Positions 23,390-32,690 of a stretch of DNA of 64,000 nucleotides are shown piece by piece (the stretch's first letter is position 1; each line of letters begins with the position of its first letter). Below the pieces are notes generated by a model. It did no database searches and had not been told where the DNA came from. It saw only the letters and a list, made by a program, of their open reading frames with translations. The position numbers were made by a program, and so were the translations under genes. This DNA is from Motiliproteus sp965230185. GTDB taxonomy: Bacteria > Pseudomonadota > Gammaproteobacteria > Pseudomonadales > Balneatricaceae. The DNA lies in the NCBI GenBank assembly GCA_965230185.1, contig OZ245995.1, forward strand, positions 5,270,001 to 5,334,000, read 5' to 3'.

Positions 23390-24271
23390 TCAGGTTTTTT
23401 CTTCTGTGTCCGCGGCTATGGCCAGAATATGCCTGCGAACCGCGGCAGCTACCGGTTCCGGTGTTTCCATATGCAGGTGGTGACCTCCTGGCAGACTGCG
23501 TTGTTCGACCCTGCCAATCGCCGCCATTCGTCGTTCCAGGGTCACCTGGTCCTCGAGCTGATCCAGTGGGTCTGCGCTGATCACCAGAGTCGGCGCTTCC
23601 ACCGCTTCCAGCAACGCCATTGCCTGCACCTCCACCAGCCGCATGGGACTGGCCAGAGTCAGTCGGGGATCGCTGCGCCAGCGCCAGCCGCTGCCAGACG
23701 GTTCTACCCCTCGTTCGACCAGCAGTCTGGCAGCTTCAGGTTCCAGTCTGCCATTCTGCTGGCGAGCCCTGATCGCAAGGGCAATATCATCAAACACCCG
23801 TCGTTGCTTTCCGGACAGCGCGGTCAATCCCTCGACGGCCCGACGCAGAGTAGCCACCACCTCCGTCGGCCTGACGCAGGCCGGCCCGACCCCTTCGATC
23901 AGTGACAGGCTGAGCACCTTCTGTGGGCAGGCGGCAGCCAGTGCCGAGCAGGCCCGGGCCCCGAGCGAGTGCCCCAGCAGATGAAAGCTCGGCCAGTTCA
24001 GCGCTTCAGCCGCTCGTAAAGCGTCGCCGACATAATCGATAAAATGGTACCAGCTCCCTTCCGGGCGCCAGTCGGATCGCCCGTGACCAGGCAGGTCCAG
24101 GGCAACCAGGTCCACGTCTGACAGCAGAGGTGCCATGGGAATAAAGCTGGCGGCGTTATCCAGCCAGCCATGCAGTGCCAGCACCCGTGGCTTTCCGGGA
24201 GCGGGCCAGTGCAGCCCTGCGATCTTCCCGGCCGGGGTGTTCAGACAGATTTCAACTGCCTCTGTGGGCAT
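23390..24271 (-). CDS. Alpha/beta-fold hydrolase (serine hydrolase-like)
   Basis: 293 aa. The oxyanion segment ALHGWLDNAASF, the nucleophile elbow GHSLGA (Ser102), LVISADPLDQLED and the catalytic histidine region GGHHLHME (His264/265) make a complete catalytic set. LDLPGHGRSDWRP is the usual second strand-loop. It is cytoplasmic, with no signal peptide, and its length matches SERHL-type esterases. The substrate is unknown. The next gene in its direction is more than 1.4 kb away beyond the tRNA, so it is probably the end of a short operon with the thioredoxin-fold gene, 87 bases upstream. Confidence 0.88.
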   Translation of the reverse strand: MPTEAVEICLNTPAGKIAGLHWPAPGKPRVLALHGWLDNAASFIPMAPLLSDVDLVALDLPGHGRSDWRPEGSWYHFIDYVGDALRAAEALNWPSFHLLGHSLGARACSALAAACPQKVLSLSLIEGVGPACVRPTEVVATLRRAVEGLTALSGKQRRVFDDIALAIRARQQNGRLEPEAARLLVERGVEPSGSGWRWRSDPRLTLASPMRLVEVQAMALLEAVEAPTLVISADPLDQLEDQVTLERRMAAIGRVEQRSLPGGHHLHMETPEPVAAAVRRHILAIAADTEEKT

Positions 24272-24358
24272 AAGGGATTCTCCAGCCGTTCGGAATCAAG
24301 GTGAACAACCGGTTAAGATACCGTCGCAGCGGAGCGGATGAAAGCCCTTCGGCTGGCT

Positions 24359-24595
24359 TCAGCCTGCGGACAATCCGGCGAAGTATGCCCTGAGCTCACT
24401 TTCGGTCGGCTGATACTGAAATACCAGCTCGTCGTTTACCAGGATGTTGGGCGAGTGGCGTATATGGTGGGCGGACACCAGTTCCGGGTGCTCTTCGATA
24501 TACTGCACTTCGTAGCGGATACCCAGATCTTTAAATTCATTCTCCAGATTCGGCAGATTGAAGTCGGTTCGGGTTACTAACAGCTGAACTTTCAT
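24359..24595 (-). CDS. Cysteine-free thioredoxin/glutaredoxin-fold small protein
   Basis: 78 aa from an ATG with AGGAG eight bases upstream. The pattern MKVQLLVTRTDFNLPNLENEF, then VQYIEEHPELV, HSPNILVNDELVF and ESELRAYF matches small glutaredoxin-like proteins strand by strand. The C-x-x-C site is replaced by a T-D-F-N-L-P-N stretch and the protein has no cysteine. It therefore cannot act as a classical thiol oxidoreductase. A binding or regulatory role is inferred. Confidence 0.7.
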   Translation of the reverse strand: MKVQLLVTRTDFNLPNLENEFKDLGIRYEVQYIEEHPELVSAHHIRHSPNILVNDELVFQYQPTESELRAYFAGLSAG

Positions 24596-24824
24596 GACGC
24601 ATCTCCTGTCGCTGCATACCTTCAGTATAGAGTCCCTGACATTCATTCCAGGCCGGACGCAGCAACCAGTTTCCGCCGGATCTGAACGGATTCGGAACAA
24701 CAGGAGCGGACTGAGATCTGTGATTCAGATCAACCGACTTTTAACTACTGGCCGGTAACGCTTAAACGGGCGGACGGAGCGTGCTTAACTATGATGGAGT
24801 TCAATCTGCCGCCATGGTGCGCCT

Positions 24825-25130
24825 ATGAAATTCGAAAAGAAAACCGTCTATATCTACGAGATAAACGGTCAGGAAAAGATCAAGATCACCAATGCCGCCG
24901 AAGCCAGAAAGTGGGACGATATCTTCGATGTCGCTCAGATGCTGGATAAGGTCCTGCTCAAGCATGATCCGGGTATCAAGCTCAGCGACACCGATCGCAG
25001 CGACCTGTGCATTTACCTGGCCCGGAATCGGAATGAGTTTGTAAAAGCGATGCAGGCCAAGCCGGATATCGTCGAGGTGCCGAGTCCCGGGCCTACGATT
25101 CCCTCTTCCAAAGATGGTTTCAGTCTCTGA
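24825..25130 (+). CDS. YebG-family protein
   Basis: 101 aa. The sequence follows E. coli YebG over most of its length: YIYEINGQEKIKITNAAEA against the EEKMSFTSKKEA region, then FDVAQMLDKVLL and DRSDLCIYLARNRNEFVKAM. YebG is a small SOS-induced protein of unknown function. No good LexA box is present directly upstream, so damage control is not shown here. The C-terminal tail is Pro/Ser-rich. Not in an operon with the Ysc84 gene, which starts 120 bases later. Confidence 0.65.
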   Translation: MKFEKKTVYIYEINGQEKIKITNAAEARKWDDIFDVAQMLDKVLLKHDPGIKLSDTDRSDLCIYLARNRNEFVKAMQAKPDIVEVPSPGPTIPSSKDGFSL

Positions 25131-25249
25131 GCCGGACGGTTTCTCCGGAACCGCCCGCTGGCGTTTCCCATGCGCACCGGATTTCGCTACTCTGGTGACA
25201 GGACGGCGCGCTTGCCTGCATACCCAGAACCCGGAAGGAAGTAACAACG

Positions 25250-25828
25250 ATGATGGTTAACGGATTACGTACTCTGATGGCAGCTCTGCTGATCGGGCTG
25301 ATGCCTGTCGCTTATGCCGGCTGGAACCCGCTTGAGGATGACGGCAAGAGCGAATCCGCAGTCAGCGACCTGGAAGTGGCGGCCACCATCAGCAACTTTA
25401 AACGCCAGGATCCCGACCTGAAGGTTTTCTTCGACAAGGCCTGGGGATATGCGGTGTTTCCGACGGTCGGCAAAGGCGGCATCGGTATCGGCGGCGCCTG
25501 GGGTAGAGGCAGAGTGTACGAACAGGGCCACTATACCGGCGATACCACCCTGACGCAGCTGACAGTCGGCTTCCAGCTGGGCGCTCAGGCCTACAGCGAG
25601 ATCATTTTCTTCCGGGATAAGCAGGCACTGGCTCGCTTTATCGAAGGTAACTTTGAGCTGGGCGCCCAGGCCTCAGCCGTTGCTGCTACCGCCGGTGCCT
25701 CAGCCGATGCCGACTATTCTGACGGCGTGGCCATTTTTACTATGGCCAGAGGCGGACTGATGTATGAGGCCTCGGTGGGCGGGCAGAAGTTCAGCTATCA
25801 GGCCCGCAACCGGGCACCCGACTCCTAG
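25250..25828 (+). CDS. Exported Ysc84/SYLF-domain lipid-binding protein
   Basis: 192 aa. A signal peptide (LMAALLIGLMPVAYAG) precedes a SYLF domain covering about residues 40-190, with AWGYAVFPTVGKGGIGIGGA, GFQLGAQAYSEIIFF and VAIFTMARGGLMYEASVGGQ, all typical. Bacterial members bind lipid and sit in the periplasm or envelope; exact roles are poorly known. Two adjacent ATG codons (25250, 25253) follow a GGAAGGAAG ribosome site. Confidence 0.9.
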   Translation: MMVNGLRTLMAALLIGLMPVAYAGWNPLEDDGKSESAVSDLEVAATISNFKRQDPDLKVFFDKAWGYAVFPTVGKGGIGIGGAWGRGRVYEQGHYTGDTTLTQLTVGFQLGAQAYSEIIFFRDKQALARFIEGNFELGAQASAVAATAGASADADYSDGVAIFTMARGGLMYEASVGGQKFSYQARNRAPDS

Positions 25829-26060
25829 TTCAGCCGGTTACCCCGGCGGACTTTTGCCAACGGCATCCTATCCCCCCTGTTCAATCGGGTCGGGAGCAAC
25901 CGGACCACCCGAAAGCCGCTGTTATTCTCCGTTTTTTCAGCCCGCAGCTGACGTCAGTACAATCAAAAACTGAGGTCCGATTTCAGCGAGTCAGGAAGCC
26001 ACTGCCGCATTATACTGGCCAGCAACATTCTCCTTTCAGTTCAGCGAGAACCGGTTGCTT

Positions 26061-26960
26061 ATGATGACTACCGCCAGTATCCGTGATCTTCTGTTGCTGT
26101 CCCTGCTCTGGGGCGCTTCTTTTCTGTTTATGCGCATGGGCGCCGACGATTTCGGCCCCGTGCCGCTGATCGAGCTGCGGGTGGCCATCGCAGCCCTGTT
26201 TCTGTTGCCGATGCTGCGTTTACGTGAAGACCTGCCACAACTGAAACGCCACGCCGTGCCGCTGCTGGTGGTCGGCGCGACCAACTCTGCGCTGCCGTTC
26301 TGTCTGATCGCCTATTCGACCCTGTCGGTCACCGCCGGCTTCGCCTCGATTCTCAATGCCACCGCCCCGATGTTCGGAGCCCTGGTGGCGCTGCTCTGCT
26401 ATCAGCAGCGAATCACTGCCTTTCGCGGATTCGGCCTGATTGTCGGTTTTTCGGGTGTCGTACTGCTTGTGGGAGACAAGGTTTCTTTCAGCCAGCAGAG
26501 TGATACCCCGGCGATCGCCGCTGGCCTTGGAGCAGCTCTGTTTTATGGCATTGCCGCCAATTATTCCCGCTCCCATCTGAGCGATCTGCGACCTCTGCTG
26601 AACGCGGCCGGCAGTCAGATCGCCGCGGCGCTGCTGTTACTGCCTTTTGCCATCTGGTGGTGGCCGCCACAGAATCCGCCACTGCTGAGCTGGCTGGGGG
26701 TACTGATTCTCGGTGTAGCCTGCACCGGAATCGCCTATCTGCTCTATTTTCGGCTGATTGCCAGCGCCGGCCCCCAGCAGGCCATAGCCGTCACCTATCT
26801 GGTACCGATTTCCGGTATGCTGCTGGGAGCGGTTTTCCTGCAGGAAAGCATCAGCGTGCAGATGGTAGGTGCCTGCGCAGTGATTTTACTGGGAACGGCA
26901 CTGAGCACCGGTATGCTCAGCCCGACAACACTGCTGGCAATGCGTAAACGGCGGTCGTAG
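26061..26960 (+). CDS. EamA-family (DMT) transporter
   Basis: 299 aa from an ATG at 26061 (tandem ATG at 26064; a TTG at 26055 is in frame). Ten membrane helices arise from two EamA repeats of about 145 residues each. The opening LLLLSLLWGASFLFMRMGADDFGP is typical of this family, as is PISGMLLGAVFLQESISV in the second repeat. Inner-membrane export of metabolites or amino acids is usual; the substrate is unknown. It is convergent with rep, 13 bases between stops. Confidence 0.9.
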   Translation: MMTTASIRDLLLLSLLWGASFLFMRMGADDFGPVPLIELRVAIAALFLLPMLRLREDLPQLKRHAVPLLVVGATNSALPFCLIAYSTLSVTAGFASILNATAPMFGALVALLCYQQRITAFRGFGLIVGFSGVVLLVGDKVSFSQQSDTPAIAAGLGAALFYGIAANYSRSHLSDLRPLLNAAGSQIAAALLLLPFAIWWWPPQNPPLLSWLGVLILGVACTGIAYLLYFRLIASAGPQQAIAVTYLVPISGMLLGAVFLQESISVQMVGACAVILLGTALSTGMLSPTTLLAMRKRRS

Positions 26961-26973
26961 CCGGCCGCCGGAA

Positions 26974-28992
26974 CTAGCAGTCGCTGAGCAGACTCTTGAG
27001 GCCACTGAGGGTTGCCCGGCCACGAGCGATATTGGCTTCCGGGCAGCTGTCCTCCCGGCCTTCCCACTCCAGATCCTCTTCCGGCAGCTCATCCAGAAAA
27101 CGGCTGGGAGAGGTATCGAGAATCTCACCGAACTGCTTGCGCTGGCGGGCCAGGGTCATGGTCAGGGTCTTACGGGCCCGGGTGATGCCAACATAGGCCA
27201 GGCGCCGCTCCTCATCGATAAAATCGTCCTCGATGCTGTTGCGGTGAGGCAGCAGCTCCTCCTCCATCCCCATCAGAAATACGTGGGGGAATTCCAGCCC
27301 CTTGGACGCATGCAGAGTCATCAGCTGAACCCGGTCGGAATCATCTTCCTCCTCCTGACGCTCCATCATATCGATCAGCAGCAGCCGTGCCACGGCACTA
27401 TCAATACCAGCGTCTTCATCATCTTCCCGCAACCGTTCCAGGGTCCGTTCCAGCGATTCCACCAGGAACCAGACATTGGACATCCGCCGCTCGGCCTGCA
27501 CTTCACTGCCGCTGTTCTGGTACAGCCAGCCTTCATAATCGATGTCGCGAATCATCTGTTTGATCGAGCCGATAGCATCCTCCCGGTAGCTGCGCTCGCT
27601 GGTACGCTGCATCCAGTCGGCGAACTGACGCAGTTTTTCGACGCTGCGTTCCGGCAGCCACTCGCCAAGTCCCACTTCAGTGCAGGCGGCAAACATGCTG
27701 ATATTGCGTTCGGTGGCATAGAGCCCCAGCTTTTCCAGTGTGCCGGGGCCAATCTCCCGTCGGGGAAGATTGATGATCCGTAGCAACGCATTGTCGTCGT
27801 CAGGATTAATCAGCACCTTCAGGTAAGACATGACATCCTTCACTTCGGCCCGGGAGAAGAACGAAGTACCGCCGCTGATTTTGTAGGGAATCTGGTAGTT
27901 CTGCAGCTTCATCTCGATCAGCCGGGACTGATGATTACCGCGGTACAGAATGGCGTAATCCTTAAAGCTGTTGCCGCGGCGCATGCGCTGGTCAATGATT
28001 TCCGTAGCGATCCGCTCCGATTCACTGTCCTCATTGCGGCAGCTGATAATCCGCAGTGGTTCGCCAATGCCCATTTCACTCCAGAGCTTTTTCTCAAACT
28101 CATGGGGATTATTGGCGATCAGCACGTTCGCCGCCTTGAGGATACGGCTGGTGGAGCGGTAGTTCTGTTCCAGCATGACCACCTTCAGGCTCGGAAAATC
28201 CACCTTCAGCTGCATCAGGTTCTCCGGTCGGGCGCCACGCCAGGCGTAGATAGACTGGTCGTCATCACCCACCACCGTCAGACCGGTACGATGCCCCACC
28301 AGTAGCTTAACCAGCAGGTACTGGCTGATATTGGTGTCCTGATACTCATCCACCAGCAGGTAGTGGATTCGCTGCTGCCAGCGTTCCAGCACATCCGGCC
28401 GGGTCTTGAACAACAGCGTCGGAATCAGAATCAGGTCATCAAAATCAACGCCGTTATAGGCCCGCAGCTGGCGGTTATAGCTCTCATAAACGTTGGCGGC
28501 CAGTATCTCGTTAGGATTCTGAGCGATTTTCTGTGCCTGCTCCGGCAGCAGCAGATCGTTCTTCCAGTTAGAGATGGTGTGCTGGATATAGTCGATCAGA
28601 TCGGTCTCTTCCAGCGAATCACGCATCATCAGTTCGCGGATCATCGCCGCCGCATCCTGGGCATCGAAGATCGAAAACCCCGGTTTGAACCCCAGCAGCT
28701 TGTGTTCACGGCGAATAATATTGAGGCCGAGATTGTGGAAAGTGGAAACCGTCAGTCCCCGCGACGCAGGCCCTTTCACCAGTTTCGACACCCGCTCTTT
28801 CATCTCCCGCGCGGCCTTGTTGGTAAAGGTCACCGCGGCGATATTACGGGCCTTGATACCACAGTCTTCGATCAGATAGGCGATCTTGCGGGTGATCACA
28901 CTGGTCTTGCCGCTTCCGGCCCCGGCAAGTACCAGCAGGGGGCCTCCCACGTAATGGACGGCTTCACTTTGACGGGGATTAAGCTGACTCAC
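26974..28992 (-). CDS. rep: ATP-dependent DNA helicase Rep
   Basis: 672 aa from a GTG at 28992 (AGG eight bases before), the same length as E. coli Rep; a GTG at 29016 would add eight residues. Superfamily-1 motifs are in order: LLVLAGAGSGKTSVITRK (I), AVTFTNKAAREMKER (Ia), LLVDEYQDTN (II), VVGDDDQSIYAWRGA (III), LEQNYRST (IV), LMTLHASKGLEFPHVFL (V) and YVGITRARKTLT (VI). It unwinds DNA 3'-5' ahead of stalled forks. Monocistronic. Confidence 0.95.
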   Translation of the reverse strand: MSQLNPRQSEAVHYVGGPLLVLAGAGSGKTSVITRKIAYLIEDCGIKARNIAAVTFTNKAAREMKERVSKLVKGPASRGLTVSTFHNLGLNIIRREHKLLGFKPGFSIFDAQDAAAMIRELMMRDSLEETDLIDYIQHTISNWKNDLLLPEQAQKIAQNPNEILAANVYESYNRQLRAYNGVDFDDLILIPTLLFKTRPDVLERWQQRIHYLLVDEYQDTNISQYLLVKLLVGHRTGLTVVGDDDQSIYAWRGARPENLMQLKVDFPSLKVVMLEQNYRSTSRILKAANVLIANNPHEFEKKLWSEMGIGEPLRIISCRNEDSESERIATEIIDQRMRRGNSFKDYAILYRGNHQSRLIEMKLQNYQIPYKISGGTSFFSRAEVKDVMSYLKVLINPDDDNALLRIINLPRREIGPGTLEKLGLYATERNISMFAACTEVGLGEWLPERSVEKLRQFADWMQRTSERSYREDAIGSIKQMIRDIDYEGWLYQNSGSEVQAERRMSNVWFLVESLERTLERLREDDEDAGIDSAVARLLLIDMMERQEEEDDSDRVQLMTLHASKGLEFPHVFLMGMEEELLPHRNSIEDDFIDEERRLAYVGITRARKTLTMTLARQRKQFGEILDTSPSRFLDELPEEDLEWEGREDSCPEANIARGRATLSGLKSLLSDC

Positions 28993-29282
28993 GAAAAAAC
29001 CTAAATAAATGGACACAGAGGCCGATAGCTATCGGGGGTGACATTGTATCAGCAGGGCAGGACCGCTGGAACGGCCGGAAAGCGCCGTTGGCAGTGGTTT
29101 TTAGTGCTGATCCGCCCTTGCATCATCTCTATACAAAGCAACAACTTGAAATACATAGTTAAAGTGATACTCTAAGTTTTAATCTCAACGGACTGATTCA
29201 ATATTTCACATACGGTTAGCTAATTGACAGATGTTTGTTGCGAGCAGGGACTTGCAGTGAACAGGCTCGGGTCCCCATTCAT

Positions 29283-31037
29283 ATGTCATCGACAGAACAG
29301 CATGGTGAAAAGGACAGCACAAAACACCCGATGTCGGTTCTGGTAATCGACCCCAGCCCCTTTTCTTCTCACCGTATCCATGACCTGCTGCTGACCGACC
29401 CTATCCGAAACTACCAGGTTAACTGGTGCGCCAGCATCCGCGAAGCGCTGGCCGAATCCCGCCACCACCACACCGACCTGGTTATTCTCGAGCATCAGCT
29501 CAGCCAGACCGAGAAAAAGGACTACCTGGGCCTTGCACGTCGTAACCAGCTACCGGTACCGATCATTCTGCTGGGCGAGCGCATCAGCACCGAGCATGAA
29601 CAGGCACTGGTGGCCGCCGGCGCGTCAGATTACCTGTGTCGGGAAGATCTCAGTCTGGACAGCCTCAGGCGCTCCATGCGTTATGCCAGAGATCTGAGGC
29701 TGAGAGATTCGCGAATCGACCGGCTGATGAACTATGACGAACTGACCGGCGCCCCGACCCGCCAGTACTTCTACGGACGACTGATCCGCCGCCTGGACAG
29801 AGCCCGGGCCAGCGGCCAGCAGGTGGGGCTGATGCTGCTGAACATTGACGGCTTTAAAAAGGTGAACAACTCGCTGGGCCATCGTATCGGCGACCGCACC
29901 GCCCGGGACATCGCTTCCAGACTGCAGCAGGCCCTGAAGCCCGGGCAGAAGCTGGCACGGATCAGCGAGGACCAGTTCACCATCAGCCTCAGCAGCCGCG
30001 ATGCCAGCGGTGAACTGGAAGCGCTGATCGATCGTATCCGCCAGCTGCACCGAATGCCCTATGAACAACTGGAGCGCCGGGTGATTCTCGGCTGCAGCAT
30101 GGGCTGCGCCATCTATCCGGATACCGGTCGTGATCTCGATGAACTGCTGCGCCATGCCGGCACGGCAATGCACCAGGCCAAGAAAGAACGCGGTTGCTCC
30201 TTTCGATTCTACAGCGACGGGCTCAGCAACGATGTGGCCAATCAGATCGCACTGGAACCAGAGCTGCTGACCGCCCTGCGCCGCCAGCAGTTTGTGCTCT
30301 ACTATCAGCCCCGCGTCGATCTCAACAGCCAGAAAATTATCGGAGCCGAGGCCCTGATTCGCTGGCAGCACCCCACCCGGGGTATGCTCTATCCCGGCGA
30401 GTTTATTCCGCTGGCCGAGAAGACCGGTCTGATCGTTCCCATCGGCTACTGGGTGGTCTACCGGGCCTGTAAGGATATCGAGAGCATGCAGGCTCAGGGC
30501 TTCGATCTGCAGAAGGTAGGCATTAACCTCTCTTTCCGTCAGTTCCAGGATGAAACCCTGCTGCCAACCATTCAGCGCCTGATCAGCCATTCCGATGTCG
30601 ATCCGGGCCGCCTCGAATTTGAGCTGACCGAAACCGCGGTGGCTCTGAACGAACAGCATGTCGGTCATTGTATCAATGAGCTGAGCAAGCTGGGACTGGC
30701 CTTCTCACTGGATGATTTCGGCACCGGCTACTCCTCTTTCGCGCACCTGCAGAAGCTGCCGATAAACACCCTGAAAGTCGACCGTTCCTTTGTTCGTGGG
30801 GTCACCGACAACCCGGACGATGCCGAGATTGTTCGCGCCATCATTAACCTCGCCCATAACCTGCGTAAGGATGTGATCGCCGAAGGCGCCGAAACGCCGG
30901 AGCAGATCGCCTTCCTGAAGGAGAACCAGTGTGACCAGGTACAGGGCTACTACTACAGTCCGCCGATCAGCCTGGATGCCCTCTGTGAAATGATCCGGGC
31001 CGAGAAGCAGGTTACCCGCAGTCAGCTGAGCAGCTGA
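29283..31037 (+). CDS. Pseudo-receiver / degenerate GGDEF / EAL c-di-GMP phosphodiesterase
   Basis: 584 aa from the ATG at 29283; starts at 29235 and 29331 are possible. A receiver-like domain (about 17-130) opens with VLVIDPSPFSS, but the phosphoacceptor position reads VILEHQL, Glu in place of Asp. A GGDEF domain (about 150-300) has SEDQF instead of the signature, so cyclase activity is unlikely. The EAL domain (about 315-570) keeps EALIRW, NLSFRQF, ELTETAV, DDFGTGYSSF, KVDRSF and AEGAET, so it should hydrolyse c-di-GMP. No membrane segments. It is convergent with comM. Confidence 0.9.
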   Translation: MSSTEQHGEKDSTKHPMSVLVIDPSPFSSHRIHDLLLTDPIRNYQVNWCASIREALAESRHHHTDLVILEHQLSQTEKKDYLGLARRNQLPVPIILLGERISTEHEQALVAAGASDYLCREDLSLDSLRRSMRYARDLRLRDSRIDRLMNYDELTGAPTRQYFYGRLIRRLDRARASGQQVGLMLLNIDGFKKVNNSLGHRIGDRTARDIASRLQQALKPGQKLARISEDQFTISLSSRDASGELEALIDRIRQLHRMPYEQLERRVILGCSMGCAIYPDTGRDLDELLRHAGTAMHQAKKERGCSFRFYSDGLSNDVANQIALEPELLTALRRQQFVLYYQPRVDLNSQKIIGAEALIRWQHPTRGMLYPGEFIPLAEKTGLIVPIGYWVVYRACKDIESMQAQGFDLQKVGINLSFRQFQDETLLPTIQRLISHSDVDPGRLEFELTETAVALNEQHVGHCINELSKLGLAFSLDDFGTGYSSFAHLQKLPINTLKVDRSFVRGVTDNPDDAEIVRAIINLAHNLRKDVIAEGAETPEQIAFLKENQCDQVQGYYYSPPISLDALCEMIRAEKQVTRSQLSS

Positions 31038-31048
31038 GCAGCTGAATA

Positions 31049-32557
31049 TCAGCGTGGCTGCCTTTCCTGGCGACGATAACCGAGCGATTCCATCAGGTGA
31101 TGTCGCTGCAGCTGATCGGAGCCCTCCAGATCCGCCAGTGTTCGCGCCACACGCAACACCCGGTGGTAAGCACGGGCCGACAGACGGAGATTCTCCAGCG
31201 CACGGTCCATCAGTTTCCGGTTCTCAGCTGACAGCGCACAGTCCTGTTCCAGCTCCGCAATGGTCAGCAGGCTGTTCTCCCGACCTCGGCGCTGTTGCTG
31301 CCGCTGCCTCGCCCTGAGCACCCGCTCACGCACCTGTGAGGTGCTTTCGGCGGCCCTGCCGGTAGCAGTCAGTTCCCCCTGCTTCAGCGCTGAGACCTCC
31401 ACATGCAGATCCAGCCGATCCAGCAGAGGCCCGGAGATCCGCCCCTGATAGCGCCGGACCTGATCCGGCGAACAGTGGCAGCGGCCGCTGCCGTCGCCGT
31501 GGTAGCCGCAGGGACAGGGATTCATCGCCGCCACCAGCTGAAAACGGGCCGGGTAGGACACCTGGCGGGAGGCCCTTGAGATGCAGATCTGGCCGGACTC
31601 AAGCGGCTCTCGCAGCACCTCCAGCACTCGCCGGTCAAACTCCGGCAGCTCATCCAGAAACAGCACTCCCTCATGGGCCAACGATATCTCGCCGGGTTTT
31701 GGCGAGCTGCCGCCACCGACCAGCGCCACGCCGGAGGCGGTGTGATGAGGAGCCCGGAACGGACGCCGGTGCCAGTTACCGGCGTTCAGTGGCTGACCAC
31801 AGATCGAGCGGATCGCCGCCACTTCCAGCCGTTGGGCCGACGACAGTGGCGGCAGCAGCCCGGGCATGCGGCTGGCCAGCATAGTTTTACCGGTGCCTGG
31901 CGGTCCGCTCAGCAACAGGCTGTGACGACCAGCCGCCGCCACCTCCAGTGCGCGCCGGGCCTGGGGCTGACCACGAACATCCGCCAGATCGACAGCCGTC
32001 TCGGTTCCATCGGCTGCCGGTGGCAGCGTCTCCGGCATCAGTGGTTGCTGGCCCAGCAGGTGGGCACAGACCGTCAGCAGATGATCCGCGCCCAGCACCC
32101 GGGCGTTTTCCACCAGCGTGGCTTCCGCAGCATTGCCCTTCGGTAACAACAGCGTACGTCCGGATTCAGCAGCCCGGACAGCCGCCGGTATGACCCCCGG
32201 CACCGGACGGATCGCACCGGACAGCGCCAGCTCACCGATCACCTCACAGGCATCCAGCACGGTCTCGGGCAGTTGACCGGAGGCACATAGGATGCCCAGC
32301 GCGATGGCCAGATCATAGCGACCGCCCTCCTTGGGCAGATCGGCCGGCGCCAGATTGACGGTGATTCTGCGAAGCGGGTATTCGAAGCGGGCATTGATCA
32401 GGGCACTGCGTACCCGATCCTTAGCTTCCTTAACGGCGGTTTCCGGCAGTCCGACGATAGACAGCCCCGGCAGTCCGTTAGTGAGATGCACCTCAACGGT
32501 AACCACCGGCGCTTCGATACCGAGCTGCGCCCGACTGCGTACAACGGCAAGAGACAT
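31049..32557 (-). CDS. comM: ComM/YifB-family Mg-chelatase-like AAA ATPase
   Basis: 502 aa. The N-terminal LonC-like domain (VVTVEVHLTNGLPGLSIVGL) is followed by the AAA core with Walker A LLSGPPGTGKTMLASRMPG and Walker B VLFLDELPEF. A four-cysteine zinc-like insert (MNPCPCGYHGDGSGRCHCSP) and the C-terminal domain (RAYHRVLRVARTLADLEGS) complete it. ComM is a hexameric branch-migration helicase that promotes integration of transformed DNA. Type IV pilus retraction genes pilT and pilU lie 11 kb away. It starts 133 bases after the stop of the next upstream minus-strand gene. Confidence 0.93.
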   Translation of the reverse strand: MSLAVVRSRAQLGIEAPVVTVEVHLTNGLPGLSIVGLPETAVKEAKDRVRSALINARFEYPLRRITVNLAPADLPKEGGRYDLAIALGILCASGQLPETVLDACEVIGELALSGAIRPVPGVIPAAVRAAESGRTLLLPKGNAAEATLVENARVLGADHLLTVCAHLLGQQPLMPETLPPAADGTETAVDLADVRGQPQARRALEVAAAGRHSLLLSGPPGTGKTMLASRMPGLLPPLSSAQRLEVAAIRSICGQPLNAGNWHRRPFRAPHHTASGVALVGGGSSPKPGEISLAHEGVLFLDELPEFDRRVLEVLREPLESGQICISRASRQVSYPARFQLVAAMNPCPCGYHGDGSGRCHCSPDQVRRYQGRISGPLLDRLDLHVEVSALKQGELTATGRAAESTSQVRERVLRARQRQQQRRGRENSLLTIAELEQDCALSAENRKLMDRALENLRLSARAYHRVLRVARTLADLEGSDQLQRHHLMESLGYRRQERQPR

Positions 32558-32690
32558 GATAACCTTCCCTGGTTTTCAGCCCCGGGAGATGGTCTCCCGA
32601 AACCAGCTTATCTGCATCTGCGGTGATAGCGGTGAGCGCCGGGATATCCGTTCCCGACCAGCGCGCCGCAAACCAGCTGCCGACGGAGCG

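Noticed and set aside
24636..24651. CTG-N10-CAG, a possible LexA box for the YebG-like gene
   Set aside because: It lies about 175 bases upstream and the flanking bases are far from consensus (CTGA/CCAG).
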